A stretch of DNA of 15,523 nt, taken from Thiomonas sp. (GTDB taxonomy: Bacteria > Pseudomonadota > Gammaproteobacteria > Burkholderiales > Burkholderiaceae_C). Below the pieces are notes generated by a model. It ran no database searches. It was given only the letters and a program-made list of their open reading frames with translations, and was not told the origin of the DNA. Position 1 is the stretch's first letter. Every line of letters begins with the position of its first letter. The position numbers and the translations under genes were made by a program. Shown here in pieces: positions 6,452 to 13,198 of this stretch. The DNA lies in contig JAQTVS010000025.1 in NCBI GenBank assembly GCA_028706735.1, positions 1 to 15,523 on the forward strand. Direction: 5' to 3'.

Positions 6452-7555
6452 TCAGATGCAGCCTGCGATCGCTCGGCCCAGGTCGGCTGTGGTTGCGTGC
6501 CCGCCCAGATCAGGCGTGCGCGGAGCGCCGCTGGCCGGATCGAGCACGGTTTCGATTGCGCGCAGCAAAGCATCGTGCGCGGCGCGATGGCCGAGAAAAT
6601 CGAGCATCATCGCCCCGCTCCAGATCTGGGCGATGGGATTGGCGAGCCCCAAGCCCGCGATGTCCGGAGCCGAACCGTGCACTGGCTCGAACAAGGAGGG
6701 ATAGCGCCGATCCGGGTTGAGGTTGGCCGATGGCGCGATGCCTATGGTGCCGCAGCAGGCCGGGCCCAGATCGGACAGGATGTCGCCGAATAGATTGCTC
6801 GCTACTACGACATCGAACTGATGCGGGCGCTGCACAAAATGCGCGGTGAGAATGTCGATGTGAAACTGGTCGCGCTGCACGTCGGGGTACTCCGCGGCCA
6901 TGGCCTGAACGCGCTCGTCCCAATACGGCATGGTGATGGCGATGCCGTTGGACTTGGTGGCTGAGGTGAGTTTTTTGCGCGGACGGCTGCGTGCCAAGTC
7001 AAAGGCGTAGCGCAGCACGCGATCGACGCCGATGCGGCTCATCACCGTCTCCTGGATGACCACCTCGCGCTCGGTGCCCGCATACATGCGCCCGCCGATG
7101 CTGGAGTATTCGCCCTCGGTGTTCTCGCGCACGATCATCATGTCGATCTCGCCGGGCGCGTAGGCAGCGCCATCACGCTTGACCAGCGGCGCGTGCACGC
7201 CGGGCATCAGCCGCGCCGGACGCAGGTTGACGTATTGGTCGAATTCGCGGCGGAATTGCAGCAGCGAACCCCAGAGCGACACATGGTCGGGCACCACATC
7301 AGGGCATCCAACCGCGCCGAAAAAAATGGCGTCGTGCTGGCCAATTCTCTCCTTCCAGTCGTCCGGCAACATCTGCCCGTGGCGCTGGTAATAGGCGCAA
7401 GAGGCAAAATCGAAATGGTCGAACCGCAGTCCGATGCCAAAACGGCGGGCCGCCGCGTCAAGTGCGCGCAGGCCTTCGGGCATGACCTCCTGGCCGATGC
7501 CATCGCCCGCAATGACGGCAATGCGCAACGGCGGTTGAACGGATGTCGCGGCCAT
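6452..7555 (-). CDS. dmlA: D-malate / tartrate dehydrogenase (TtuC/DmlA family, isopropylmalate dehydrogenase superfamily)
   Basis: A 367-residue NAD-dependent beta-decarboxylating dehydrogenase that oxidises D-malate or tartrate-type hydroxyacids, giving pyruvate or related products. The N-terminal IAVIAGDGIGQEV is the dinucleotide-fold start. RENTEGEYSSIGGRMY is the specificity loop. SATKSNGIAITMPYWDERV, then SNLFGDILSDLGPACCGTIG with the Mg-binding aspartates, and FEPVHGSAPDIAG with ANPIAQIWSGAMMLDFLG complete the family pattern. The run ATKSNGIA...MPYWDERV together with SANLNP fits the TtuC/DmlA branch better than LeuB. Length is as expected (about 361 in E. coli DmlA). The ATG at 7555 has a GAGGAG ribosome site at 7561-7566. 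It lies 39 nt after the DMT transporter gene on the same strand, suggesting one operon, perhaps uptake plus catabolism. Substrate choice among D-malate, tartrate and isopropylmalate is not settled by sequence. Confidence 0.9.
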   Translation of the reverse strand: MAATSVQPPLRIAVIAGDGIGQEVMPEGLRALDAAARRFGIGLRFDHFDFASCAYYQRHGQMLPDDWKERIGQHDAIFFGAVGCPDVVPDHVSLWGSLLQFRREFDQYVNLRPARLMPGVHAPLVKRDGAAYAPGEIDMMIVRENTEGEYSSIGGRMYAGTEREVVIQETVMSRIGVDRVLRYAFDLARSRPRKKLTSATKSNGIAITMPYWDERVQAMAAEYPDVQRDQFHIDILTAHFVQRPHQFDVVVASNLFGDILSDLGPACCGTIGIAPSANLNPDRRYPSLFEPVHGSAPDIAGLGLANPIAQIWSGAMMLDFLGHRAAHDALLRAIETVLDPASGAPRTPDLGGHATTADLGRAIAGCI

Positions 7556-7594
7556 ATGAACTCCTCAAAGACTGAGTGAACGATTGGGATTGAC

Positions 7595-8494
7595 CTACCG
7601 GATCAGCGGCGCCGAAGGGCTGCGGGTCACGGCCACCACACCGGCCGCAACCAAGCCCATGCCCAGCCAGGTGGCGGGACCCAGGGTTTCCGAAAACAGC
7701 GCCCAGCCCATCAGGGCGGTGACGGGCGGCACCCAGTAGATCAGACTGGTGACCTGAACCGCGGCGCCGCGCTGAATGAGCAGATAGAGCAAGGCCCCGG
7801 CCCCGACGGTCAGCGCCAGTACCGACCAGGCCAGCGCACCGATCAGTTGGCCGTTCCATATGACAGACTCCCGCTCCAGCAGCGCAAAGGGCGCGCTCAG
7901 GGCCAGGGCGGCGAGCAGTTGCACTGCGAGCGCGCCCCAGACCGAGGCAGGCTGCACAAAGCGCTTTTGCCACAGCGTGCCGGCGGTGATGCTGCCGAGC
8001 GCGAACAATGCCAGCAAGAGGTTGTGCGCGCTGAGTTCGCCCCCTTCAAGCTTGTGCAGAACCACCAGCGCCAGACCGCCAAAACCGAGCAGCAGTCCGA
8101 CCCATTGGCGACTGTGGATGCGCTGCCCCGCAGCGGAGACGAGCACAGCCGTCAGCAAGGGTTGCAGGCCGACGATCAGCGCCACGGTGCCAGCGGGAAT
8201 GCCGTGCTTGACCGCCGCCCAGACGCCGCCCAGATACCCCGCCTGCAGCAAGCCGCCGACGATCGACAGATGCATCCATTGACGCCAGCCGCGCGGCCAT
8301 TGCGTGCGCAGCCACCAGGCCAGCGGCAACAGCACCAGCAGCGAAAAAAAGTAGCGCAGGCAGAGGAATTTCAGGGGCGGCGCATAGGGCATGCCATAGC
8401 GCGCGACGATGAAGCCGGTGCTCCAGATCAGCACGAACACCCAGGGCATCACGCGCCGCAGACCTTGTGCGGCAGAGGCGGGCAACGCACTCAC
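7595..8494 (-). CDS. DMT-superfamily (EamA) transporter
   Basis: A 299-residue polytopic inner-membrane protein with about ten hydrophobic helices arranged as two EamA repeats. The first begins at VMPWVFVLIWSTGFIVARYG, with the characteristic early-helix pattern and FLCLRYFFSLLVLLPLAWW. The second begins around HNLLLALFALGSITAGTLWQKR, with the conserved final helices LIYWVPPVTALMGWALFSETL and LGMGLVAAGVVAVTR. Members carry amino acids, nucleosides or drugs, often outward; the substrate cannot be told here. The GTG at 8494 forms a GTGA overlap with the pgsA stop, favouring coupled translation. An internal ATG at 8449, just before the first helix, is an alternative. The frame is open upstream to 8578, but that part lies within pgsA. 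Confidence 0.85.
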   Translation of the reverse strand: MSALPASAAQGLRRVMPWVFVLIWSTGFIVARYGMPYAPPLKFLCLRYFFSLLVLLPLAWWLRTQWPRGWRQWMHLSIVGGLLQAGYLGGVWAAVKHGIPAGTVALIVGLQPLLTAVLVSAAGQRIHSRQWVGLLLGFGGLALVVLHKLEGGELSAHNLLLALFALGSITAGTLWQKRFVQPASVWGALAVQLLAALALSAPFALLERESVIWNGQLIGALAWSVLALTVGAGALLYLLIQRGAAVQVTSLIYWVPPVTALMGWALFSETLGPATWLGMGLVAAGVVAVTRSPSAPLIR

Positions 8495-9069
8495 GTCAGC
8501 TTCAATCCAGCCAGAGCGATGCGGAAGTAGTACTGCATGGACCATAGGGTGAGCACCGCGGCCACCCAGATCAGCCATTGCCCGATCAGCACCGTGTCAA
8601 CCACGCCGAACAACATGCCGCCATAGAGCAGGAAAGGGATGGCCACCATTTGCACGGCGGTTTTGACTTTGCCGACGTAGCTCACCGCCACCCGCCGCGA
8701 CTGGCCGATCTGCGCCATCCACTCCCGCAGCGCGGAGATGGCAATCTCGCGGCCAATGATGATGAGGGTCACCAGCGCGTCAACGCGCCCGAGCTGCAGC
8801 AAAATGAGCAAGGCGGCGGAGACCATCAGCTTGTCCGCAACGGGATCGAGAAAGGCGCCGAACGCGGAGGTCTGATTCCACTTGCGCGCCAGATAACCGT
8901 CCAGCCAGTCGGTGATGGCGCTGAGGATGAACAGCACCGTGGCGGTGATGTTGCGCTCCGGCAGGGACAGCCAACCAGTCGGCAGGAAATACACGCCAAC
9001 GATCAGGGGAATGGCCGCGACACGCGCCCAGGTGAGCAAGGTCGGCAGATTGATCGTGCGCGTGGGCAT
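8491..9069 (-). CDS. pgsA: CDP-diacylglycerol--glycerol-3-phosphate 3-phosphatidyltransferase
   Basis: A 192-residue integral membrane enzyme that makes phosphatidylglycerol phosphate from CDP-diacylglycerol and glycerol 3-phosphate, the committed step to phosphatidylglycerol and cardiolipin. The start MPTRTINLPTLLTWARVAAIP is typical for PgsA. The CDP-alcohol phosphotransferase signature D-x2-DG-x2-AR-x8-G-x3-D-x3-D is complete at residues 54-79, with DWLDGYLAR, G71, D75 and D79. REIAISALREWMA further along is also family-typical. The frame is open upstream to 9261, but the ATG at 9069 gives the family N-terminus. No strong ribosome binding site is visible before it. The stop overlaps the transporter start by 4 nt. 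A weak -10-like TATCAT at 9199-9204 on this strand lacks a good -35 box. Confidence 0.93.
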   Translation of the reverse strand: MPTRTINLPTLLTWARVAAIPLIVGVYFLPTGWLSLPERNITATVLFILSAITDWLDGYLARKWNQTSAFGAFLDPVADKLMVSAALLILLQLGRVDALVTLIIIGREIAISALREWMAQIGQSRRVAVSYVGKVKTAVQMVAIPFLLYGGMLFGVVDTVLIGQWLIWVAAVLTLWSMQYYFRIALAGLKLT

Positions 9070-9238
9070 GGGCTGACAAGGGCTGGAAGCGGACAGGATG
9101 AAAACCGGACAGGGCAGCGACGCTTTGAGGTGAACCCAATCAGGCGCACGACAATCCGCGCACTGCATCAGCGTCGCCAAGCTCCCGCCATTTGCGGCAT
9201 GATAGGGTGAAAGGCCGGTGCGGCCCGCCCTCTGACCC

Positions 9239-9403
9239 ATGGAACCCCCTATGCAACCCAACTGGTTTGCGGCTCATGTCGATCTCTTGCTCTATATTTA
9301 CGGCGGCATCGCCATTGCCCTGGTCGTCTGGACGCTGTGGCGGGCGCGCAAACGCAAACGCACTGCAGCGCAACGCGATGCGTCCTCCACCCGCTCAGAC
9401 TGA
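9239..9403 (+). CDS. Small single-span membrane protein, function unknown
   Basis: A 54-codon frame (50 if the second ATG at 9251 is used). The peptide has a short polar N-terminus (QPNWFAAHVD), one clear hydrophobic helix (LLLYIYGGIAIALVVWTLW) and a strongly basic stop-transfer tail (RARKRKR) with a polar end. This is the expected layout of an N-out, C-in small inner-membrane protein obeying the positive-inside rule. It sits between divergent pgsA and a convergent histidine kinase gene, whose 3' end it overlaps by 9 nt. No good ribosome binding site is visible. I do not recognise a family. The sharp hydrophobic/basic pattern argues that it is real. Confidence 0.5.
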   Translation: MEPPMQPNWFAAHVDLLLYIYGGIAIALVVWTLWRARKRKRTAAQRDASSTRSD

Positions 9404-10786
9404 GTGCATTTGCGGCGTCTCCACCCAGGCCATCAAGCCGCCGCCTTCGCGCGCCTGAAGCCCCACCCTCCAGCCATGTTGCTGCGCCAGTTGGCGCGCG
9501 ATGGTCAACCCAAGCCCTGAGCCCGCGCCCAGCCCGGGGGTGCGCGCCTGATCCAGCCGGGTGAAAGGCTCGAACACCGCGTCGAGTTGACTTGGCGGTA
9601 TGCCGGGGCCGCGGTCGAGCAGGGCAATGCGCACCCAGCCCGGCGTTTGCGCTGGCGCGGCCTGCAGAACGATCAGGCCCGGTGCATGGCGCACCGCGTT
9701 GGCCAGCAGGTTGTCCACCACGCGCTGCAGCGCATGCACGTCAACCCACGCCTGCAAACCCGGCGGGCATTGCACCTCCAGAACCGCGCCCTGAGACCGG
9801 ACCCAGTCGGCATGCGTCTGCTGGCGCTCCAGCAGCCAGGGCAGCAGCGCGAGATGTTGCGGCGCGCTGGCCTGCAGTCCCCGCGCCAGTTGCAGCACCT
9901 CGCCGATCAGGCGATCCATCGCCAGCACATCGCGCTCGATCTGATCGAGCCGCGCCTCGGTGGGCTGCATGCGCTGCAATTCCAGCGCCAGGCGGATACG
10001 CGCCAGCGGCGTGCGCAGGTCATGCGACACTCCGGCGAGCATGGCGGTGCGCGCCTGCAGCAAGGCGTCGATGCGACCGGTCATTTGATTGAAATGCGCG
10101 GCCAGACTGACAAGTTCTCGCGGCCCGGTCTGTGGCAAGCGTTGCGGCGTATCGCCCCGCGCGAGCTTTGCCGCCGCCTGCTCCATCGCCACCACCGGCC
10201 GGGTGATGCGTCGCGCCCACCACAGCGCAAGGAAGGTGGCCAGCGGCAAGCTCAGCAGCAGGCCGATCACCAGCGCCCGCACAGGTTGCGTCTGGATGCG
10301 GCTGCTGTCAATGCCCACTCCGATCTCACGCCCGCCTGCGGGAATGCTGGTCCACAGCCAGACATGGCCTTGCGCGTCGGTCTGCCGCTGAAAATACAGC
10401 GGATGGCCCACGCGCTGCTGCAACGCCTGTTCGATGTAGCCGATGTAGAAGCCATGGATCAGGCCCGTGTCCGCAGGCGCCGGCATATCGGGCCGCAGGC
10501 TGAGGCGGTAATTGACCTGCAGCTCCCGCTCGAAGGCCGGGCGTGTCTGCGGCGGCAGTTCGGCCCAGGTCTGCGCGGACAGCACCATGAGCCCGGCAAG
10601 ATCATGCGCCGAGCGTTGGGCCATCGGTTGCAGCACAAACAACAGAGCAACCGCGGCAAACGCCAGTTCCAGCACCAGCACCAGCGCCACCATGGCGCGC
10701 ACCGTCTGCAGACGCAGAGTGTGCGTGCGCAACAAGGTGTCGATCAGGCGGGCATCGCGCGGCATCGCATCAGGGCAACGGCTCAA
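9395..10786 (-). CDS. EnvZ-type sensor histidine kinase
   Basis: A 463-residue inner-membrane sensor. Transmembrane helix 1 is at about 32-53, a periplasmic sensor region of about 115 residues follows, and helix 2 is at about 170-190. A HAMP linker from about 190 leads to the H-box GVSHDLRTPLARIRLALEL, with phospho-accepting His255. The N-box DNLLANAVRHAPG is at 358-370, the G1 box DRGPGIPP at 391-398 and the G2 box GAGSGLGLTIARQLAQQHG at 420-438. The boxes are intact, so kinase and phosphatase activity are expected. HDLRTPLARIRLA is characteristic of the EnvZ/OmpB type. The TTG at 10786 overlaps the response regulator stop in a TTGA arrangement; the ATG at 10765 is an alternative start that loses 7 residues. 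The signal is unknown. The divergent operon of exported proteins from 11688 is the natural target candidate. Confidence 0.92.
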   Translation of the reverse strand: MSRCPDAMPRDARLIDTLLRTHTLRLQTVRAMVALVLVLELAFAAVALLFVLQPMAQRSAHDLAGLMVLSAQTWAELPPQTRPAFERELQVNYRLSLRPDMPAPADTGLIHGFYIGYIEQALQQRVGHPLYFQRQTDAQGHVWLWTSIPAGGREIGVGIDSSRIQTQPVRALVIGLLLSLPLATFLALWWARRITRPVVAMEQAAAKLARGDTPQRLPQTGPRELVSLAAHFNQMTGRIDALLQARTAMLAGVSHDLRTPLARIRLALELQRMQPTEARLDQIERDVLAMDRLIGEVLQLARGLQASAPQHLALLPWLLERQQTHADWVRSQGAVLEVQCPPGLQAWVDVHALQRVVDNLLANAVRHAPGLIVLQAAPAQTPGWVRIALLDRGPGIPPSQLDAVFEPFTRLDQARTPGLGAGSGLGLTIARQLAQQHGWRVGLQAREGGGLMAWVETPQMHSV

Positions 10787-11523
10787 GCGTCGGCGCCTGC
10801 CGGGTTGAACAGATAGCCATGGCCCCGAATGGTGCGGATATAGACGGGATGTGCGGCGTCAGGCTCGATCTTGCGGCGCAGACGCGTGACGCGCACGTCA
10901 ATGCTGCGATCAAACGCATCACGCTCATAGCCCTTGAGCCAGTCGATCAGCAAATCGCGGCTGAGCACACGGTTTGGATGTGCCGCCATGGCTTGCAGCA
11001 AGGTGAATTCGGCCACGCTCAGCCCCACGTCCTGACCATCGCGCAGCAGGCGAAATGCCGCCGCGTCGAGCAGGAAAGGGCCGAATCGCGTCACGCCCTT
11101 CGCGGTCTCGGCGGCCGCCTGCGCCCCCTCGCCTGAAGCGCCTGCCTGCACCCGCCGCAGCAGGGCGCGCAGACGGGCCAGCAGTTCACGCGGGCTGAAG
11201 GGTTTGGGCAGATAGTCGTCAGCCCCGACTTCCAGGCCGATCACGCGGTCAATCTCTTCACCGCGCGCAGACAGCATGAGGATGGGCACATCGCTGCTGC
11301 GGCGCAGCTCCCGCGCCAGGGTCAGCCCGTCATCGCCCGGCAGCATGAGGTCAAGAATGACCGCCTGCGGCATGGCATCGGCCACGCTTTGGCGCATGGC
11401 GTCGCCGTGCGCGGCAAGCGCGACGTCATAGCCGTTGCCCGTGAGGTAATCGCGCAGCATGTTGCGCAGCTCCGGGTCATCATCAACCACCAGGATGCGT
11501 GCACTTTGAGGGGAAGTCGTCAT
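10783..11523 (-). CDS. OmpR-family response regulator
   Basis: A 246-residue two-domain regulator. The receiver domain (about 8-123) has the acidic pair D14/D15, phospho-accepting Asp58 in VILDLMLPGDDG, Ser85 in LMLSARG and Lys107 in DDYLPKPFSPRELLAR. After a variable Ala/Gly linker, the winged-helix DNA-binding domain (about 140-243) contains LSVAEFTLLQAMAAHPNRVLS, the recognition helix in RSIDVRVTRLRRKIE, and the closing wing IRTIRGHGYLF. The start at 11523 gives MTTSPQSARILVVDDD; the frame is open further to 11565. It overlaps the kinase gene by 4 nt, so the pair is coupled. Upstream, within 60 bp, lies a tandem TGAAA repeat with 10-bp period, a likely binding site for this regulator. Confidence 0.94.
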   Translation of the reverse strand: MTTSPQSARILVVDDDPELRNMLRDYLTGNGYDVALAAHGDAMRQSVADAMPQAVILDLMLPGDDGLTLARELRRSSDVPILMLSARGEEIDRVIGLEVGADDYLPKPFSPRELLARLRALLRRVQAGASGEGAQAAAETAKGVTRFGPFLLDAAAFRLLRDGQDVGLSVAEFTLLQAMAAHPNRVLSRDLLIDWLKGYERDAFDRSIDVRVTRLRRKIEPDAAHPVYIRTIRGHGYLFNPAGADA

Positions 11524-11560
11524 GCCCTGAAGTCTAGGCCGGTCTGCCCGCGCTGCGTGC

Positions 11561-11584
11561 GACATGAAATGTGCTGAAACACAG
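11561..11584. promoter_or_regulatory. Candidate OmpR-type operator: 10-bp-spaced TGAAA direct repeat
   Basis: TGAAAT starts at 11565 and TGAAAC at 11575, a one-helical-turn spacing typical of OmpR-family dimers binding in tandem. Each repeat also sits in a small inverted repeat (ACAT-GAA-ATGT and TGTG-CTGAAA-CACA). It lies 38-60 bp upstream of the response regulator start, in the divergent region shared with the exported-protein operon. Confidence 0.4.
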
Positions 11585-11646
11585 CGTCACCCGAAGCAAC
11601 CCTGCAGGGCCTGCGGGACATCCGGGAGAAACCTGGGAAGACAAAC

Positions 11647-11745
11647 ATGACGGCATCGATCACGACCACTGCCTTGTCCGCCCTGCCATGTTCGCCCGCC
11701 CTGCCCTTCTCACCCGCGTTGCCTTGCACGCAAGCCTCGGCCTGA
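11647..11745 (+). CDS. Possible 32-codon leader peptide overlapping the next gene
   Basis: The ATG at 11647 is preceded by GGGAAG at a good ribosome-site distance. The frame encodes MTASITTTALSALPCSPALP and then more Pro/Ala-rich sequence to a TGA at 11743. It overlaps the first 58 nt of the gene at 11688 in another frame. That gene has no visible ribosome site of its own, so this could be a leader whose translation feeds the downstream start. The alternative is that the Shine-Dalgarno match is coincidental. Confidence 0.25.
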   Translation: MTASITTTALSALPCSPALPFSPALPCTQASA

Positions 11746-12131
11746 GCCTCTCCGGCATGGGCGTGGCCTGCGCACAGCAGCCACGGTTGGGAGCAGGCGC
11801 CTTGCTCGAGTCCTCACGGCAGGTGGCCGCCGATCAGGCGCGCCAAGCCGAGTCGGGCGTCGCAGCGCAGGTCAGCAAATCCTTGCCTGCCGCGGCAACA
11901 CCCCATGCCGCCGGGATGCAAAGCTTGCAAGACGGCGGCGGGCAGGGCCGCGGCGCGCAGGACTCGCCATTCGGCACAGGATACGAGCGCCGGATGGAGC
12001 GCGCGGCAGCCGCCGCCGGGCTGTCCGTCGGCTCGCCTGCAAGGCCAGCCGCTGCGGGAGCGGCGGCTGGCGGCGGCGCAGGAGGCGGCGCGCAAGCGGG
12101 CGGACAAGGCAGTGGGCGTGGTCGACGCTGA
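11688..12131 (+). CDS. Secreted Ala/Gly-rich low-complexity protein
   Basis: A 147-residue product. Residues 1-29 resemble a Sec signal peptide (basic start FARPALLTR, hydrophobic core, cleavage after ACA before QQPRLGAG). The mature part is polar and Gln/Ala-rich (LESSRQVAADQARQAESGVA), then has MQSLQDGGGQGRG and an ERRMERAAAAAG helix. It ends in a Gly/Ala-rich tail closed by RGRR, so most of it is probably disordered. No family is recognised. The ATG at 11688 is chosen for the signal peptide; the frame is open to 11571, but that part is not signal-like. It is the first gene of the five-gene exported operon, 30 nt before the next gene, and divergent from the two-component system. Confidence 0.65.
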   Translation: MFARPALLTRVALHASLGLSLSGMGVACAQQPRLGAGALLESSRQVAADQARQAESGVAAQVSKSLPAAATPHAAGMQSLQDGGGQGRGAQDSPFGTGYERRMERAAAAAGLSVGSPARPAAAGAAAGGGAGGGAQAGGQGSGRGRR

Positions 12132-12149
12132 TTCACGTTTTTCAACCTC

Positions 12150-12155
12150 AAGGAG
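12150..12155 (+). promoter_or_regulatory. Strong ribosome binding site of the 12162 gene
   Basis: AAGGAG lies 6 nt before the ATG at 12162. It is the strongest Shine-Dalgarno match in this operon and suggests that the second gene is the most highly translated one. Confidence 0.6.
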
Positions 12156-12161
12156 TTCATC

Positions 12162-12464
12162 ATGAAACAACGCACTTCACTTCGTATTCTGGCTGCCGCA
12201 GTGGTCATGGGCGCTGCCGGTTCCGTCTTCGCCGCAGGGATGGGCGGTGGCGGCATGGGCGGGGGCATGGGCGCCGGAGCCGGGGCCGCTGCGGGCGCCG
12301 GAACCGGCCAGATGCAGCAACACCAGTACCAGCATCGCAACATGAACCAAAACAGCGGCACGGCACAAGGCGCCGCGCAGGGCCAGAAGCTGCAGCAGCG
12401 CGACCAGCAGCGCATCCAGGACCCCGCACTGAGCCCGACAGCGCCTGCTGCCGTCACCAACTAA
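12162..12464 (+). CDS. Small secreted Gly/Met- and Gln/His-rich protein
   Basis: A 100-residue product. The Sec signal peptide is clear: KQRTSLR, then LAAAVVMGAAGS, with cleavage after VFA at residue 24. The mature part starts with Gly/Met repeats (GMGGGGMGGGMGAGAG), continues with Ala/Gly, then a Gln/His/Asn/Met stretch (MQQHQYQHRNMNQNSG), and closes with a Gln/Arg-rich segment (QKLQQRDQQRIQDPALSP). Met and His side chains at this density could bind soft metals such as copper or silver, but this is inference from composition. No known fold is apparent. Translation is helped by AAGGAG at 12150. It sits 17 nt before the first DUF2202 gene. Confidence 0.75.
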   Translation: MKQRTSLRILAAAVVMGAAGSVFAAGMGGGGMGGGMGAGAGAAAGAGTGQMQQHQYQHRNMNQNSGTAQGAAQGQKLQQRDQQRIQDPALSPTAPAAVTN

Positions 12465-12481
12465 TCAAGGATCGCCAGACC

Positions 12482-13171
12482 ATGCAACGCCGACTCTTTC
12501 TGGGCTCCGCCCTCGGCGCTGCGATGTTGACTCTGGGTGGCTGCGGCGGCGGGGATACCGCCGTCGCAGCAGCACCCGCGAGCAGCGACGCAGCTTCCGC
12601 CACCGCAATCGCCGCGCTCAGCACGCAACTCGACACCCTCCCCCCGTCTGATCTTTCGACCACCGAAGCCAGCGTACTCGTGTTCATGCGCGAAGAGGAA
12701 AAACTCGCGCGGGACGTCTATCAACTGCTCTACACCCAGTGGGGACAGAAGGTGTTCAACAATATTGCGGCCAGCGAGCAGCAGCACATGGACGCCGTGG
12801 CCCTGCTGCTGGCGCGCTACAACCTGCCCGACCCAGCAGCCAATGCAGCGACCGGCGTGTTCCAGGATCCGCAGCTCCAGGAGATGTTCAACACCCTGAT
12901 GGCGCAAGGCCAGACTTCGCTGATTGCCGCGCTCACCGTTGGCGCAACGATTGAAGACCTCGATATTCAGGATTTACAAGTGCGCATTGCGGCCACCGAC
13001 AACGCCGACATCGCTCTGGTGTTCAACGAATTGATGAAGGGTTCACGCAATCACCTGCGCGCCTTCATCTCGCAACTGACCACTCTGCGCGTCACCTACA
13101 CGCCACAGTACATCAGCCAGGCTGAGTTTGACGCCATCGTCAACAGCCCGACCGAAACCGGCGCGATTTGA
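12482..13171 (+). CDS. DUF2202 ferritin-like protein, probable Tat-type lipoprotein
   Basis: A 229-residue protein. The N-terminus MQRRLFLGSALGAAMLTLGG carries RRLFL, close to the twin-arginine consensus, followed by Cys21 in an LGGC lipobox, so it is probably a lipid-anchored export. A Ser/Ala/Thr linker spans about 22-58. The DUF2202 domain runs from about 62 to the end: helix with REEEKLARDVYQLLYTQWG, helix with ASEQQHMDAV (E99-x-x-H102, the ExxH of ferritin-like diiron folds), GATIEDLDIQDL, and GSRNHLRAFISQL near the end. DUF2202 is an uncharacterised ferritin-like family. The domain aligns without gaps with the next gene's product, so they are tandem duplicates. AAGGA lies about 10 nt before the start. 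Confidence 0.85.
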   Translation: MQRRLFLGSALGAAMLTLGGCGGGDTAVAAAPASSDAASATAIAALSTQLDTLPPSDLSTTEASVLVFMREEEKLARDVYQLLYTQWGQKVFNNIAASEQQHMDAVALLLARYNLPDPAANAATGVFQDPQLQEMFNTLMAQGQTSLIAALTVGATIEDLDIQDLQVRIAATDNADIALVFNELMKGSRNHLRAFISQLTTLRVTYTPQYISQAEFDAIVNSPTETGAI

Positions 13172-13198
13172 GCGCCGCTCACCAGAGATCTCGAACCG

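Noticed and set aside
7847..9210. Two long plus-strand frames opposite the transporter and pgsA genes
   Set aside because: They are antisense shadows. The minus-strand products have complete family motifs, such as the CDP-alcohol phosphotransferase signature.
9587..10816. A 409-codon plus-strand frame opposite the histidine kinase
   Set aside because: It is Arg/Gln/His-rich antisense translation. The kinase on the minus strand has all catalytic boxes intact.
11834..12460. Minus-strand frame with repeated Cys/Trp/Pro runs opposite the low-complexity secreted proteins
   Set aside because: Its composition mirrors the Gly/Ala repeats of the plus strand. It has no ribosome site, and the plus-strand frames have signal peptides and good ribosome sites.
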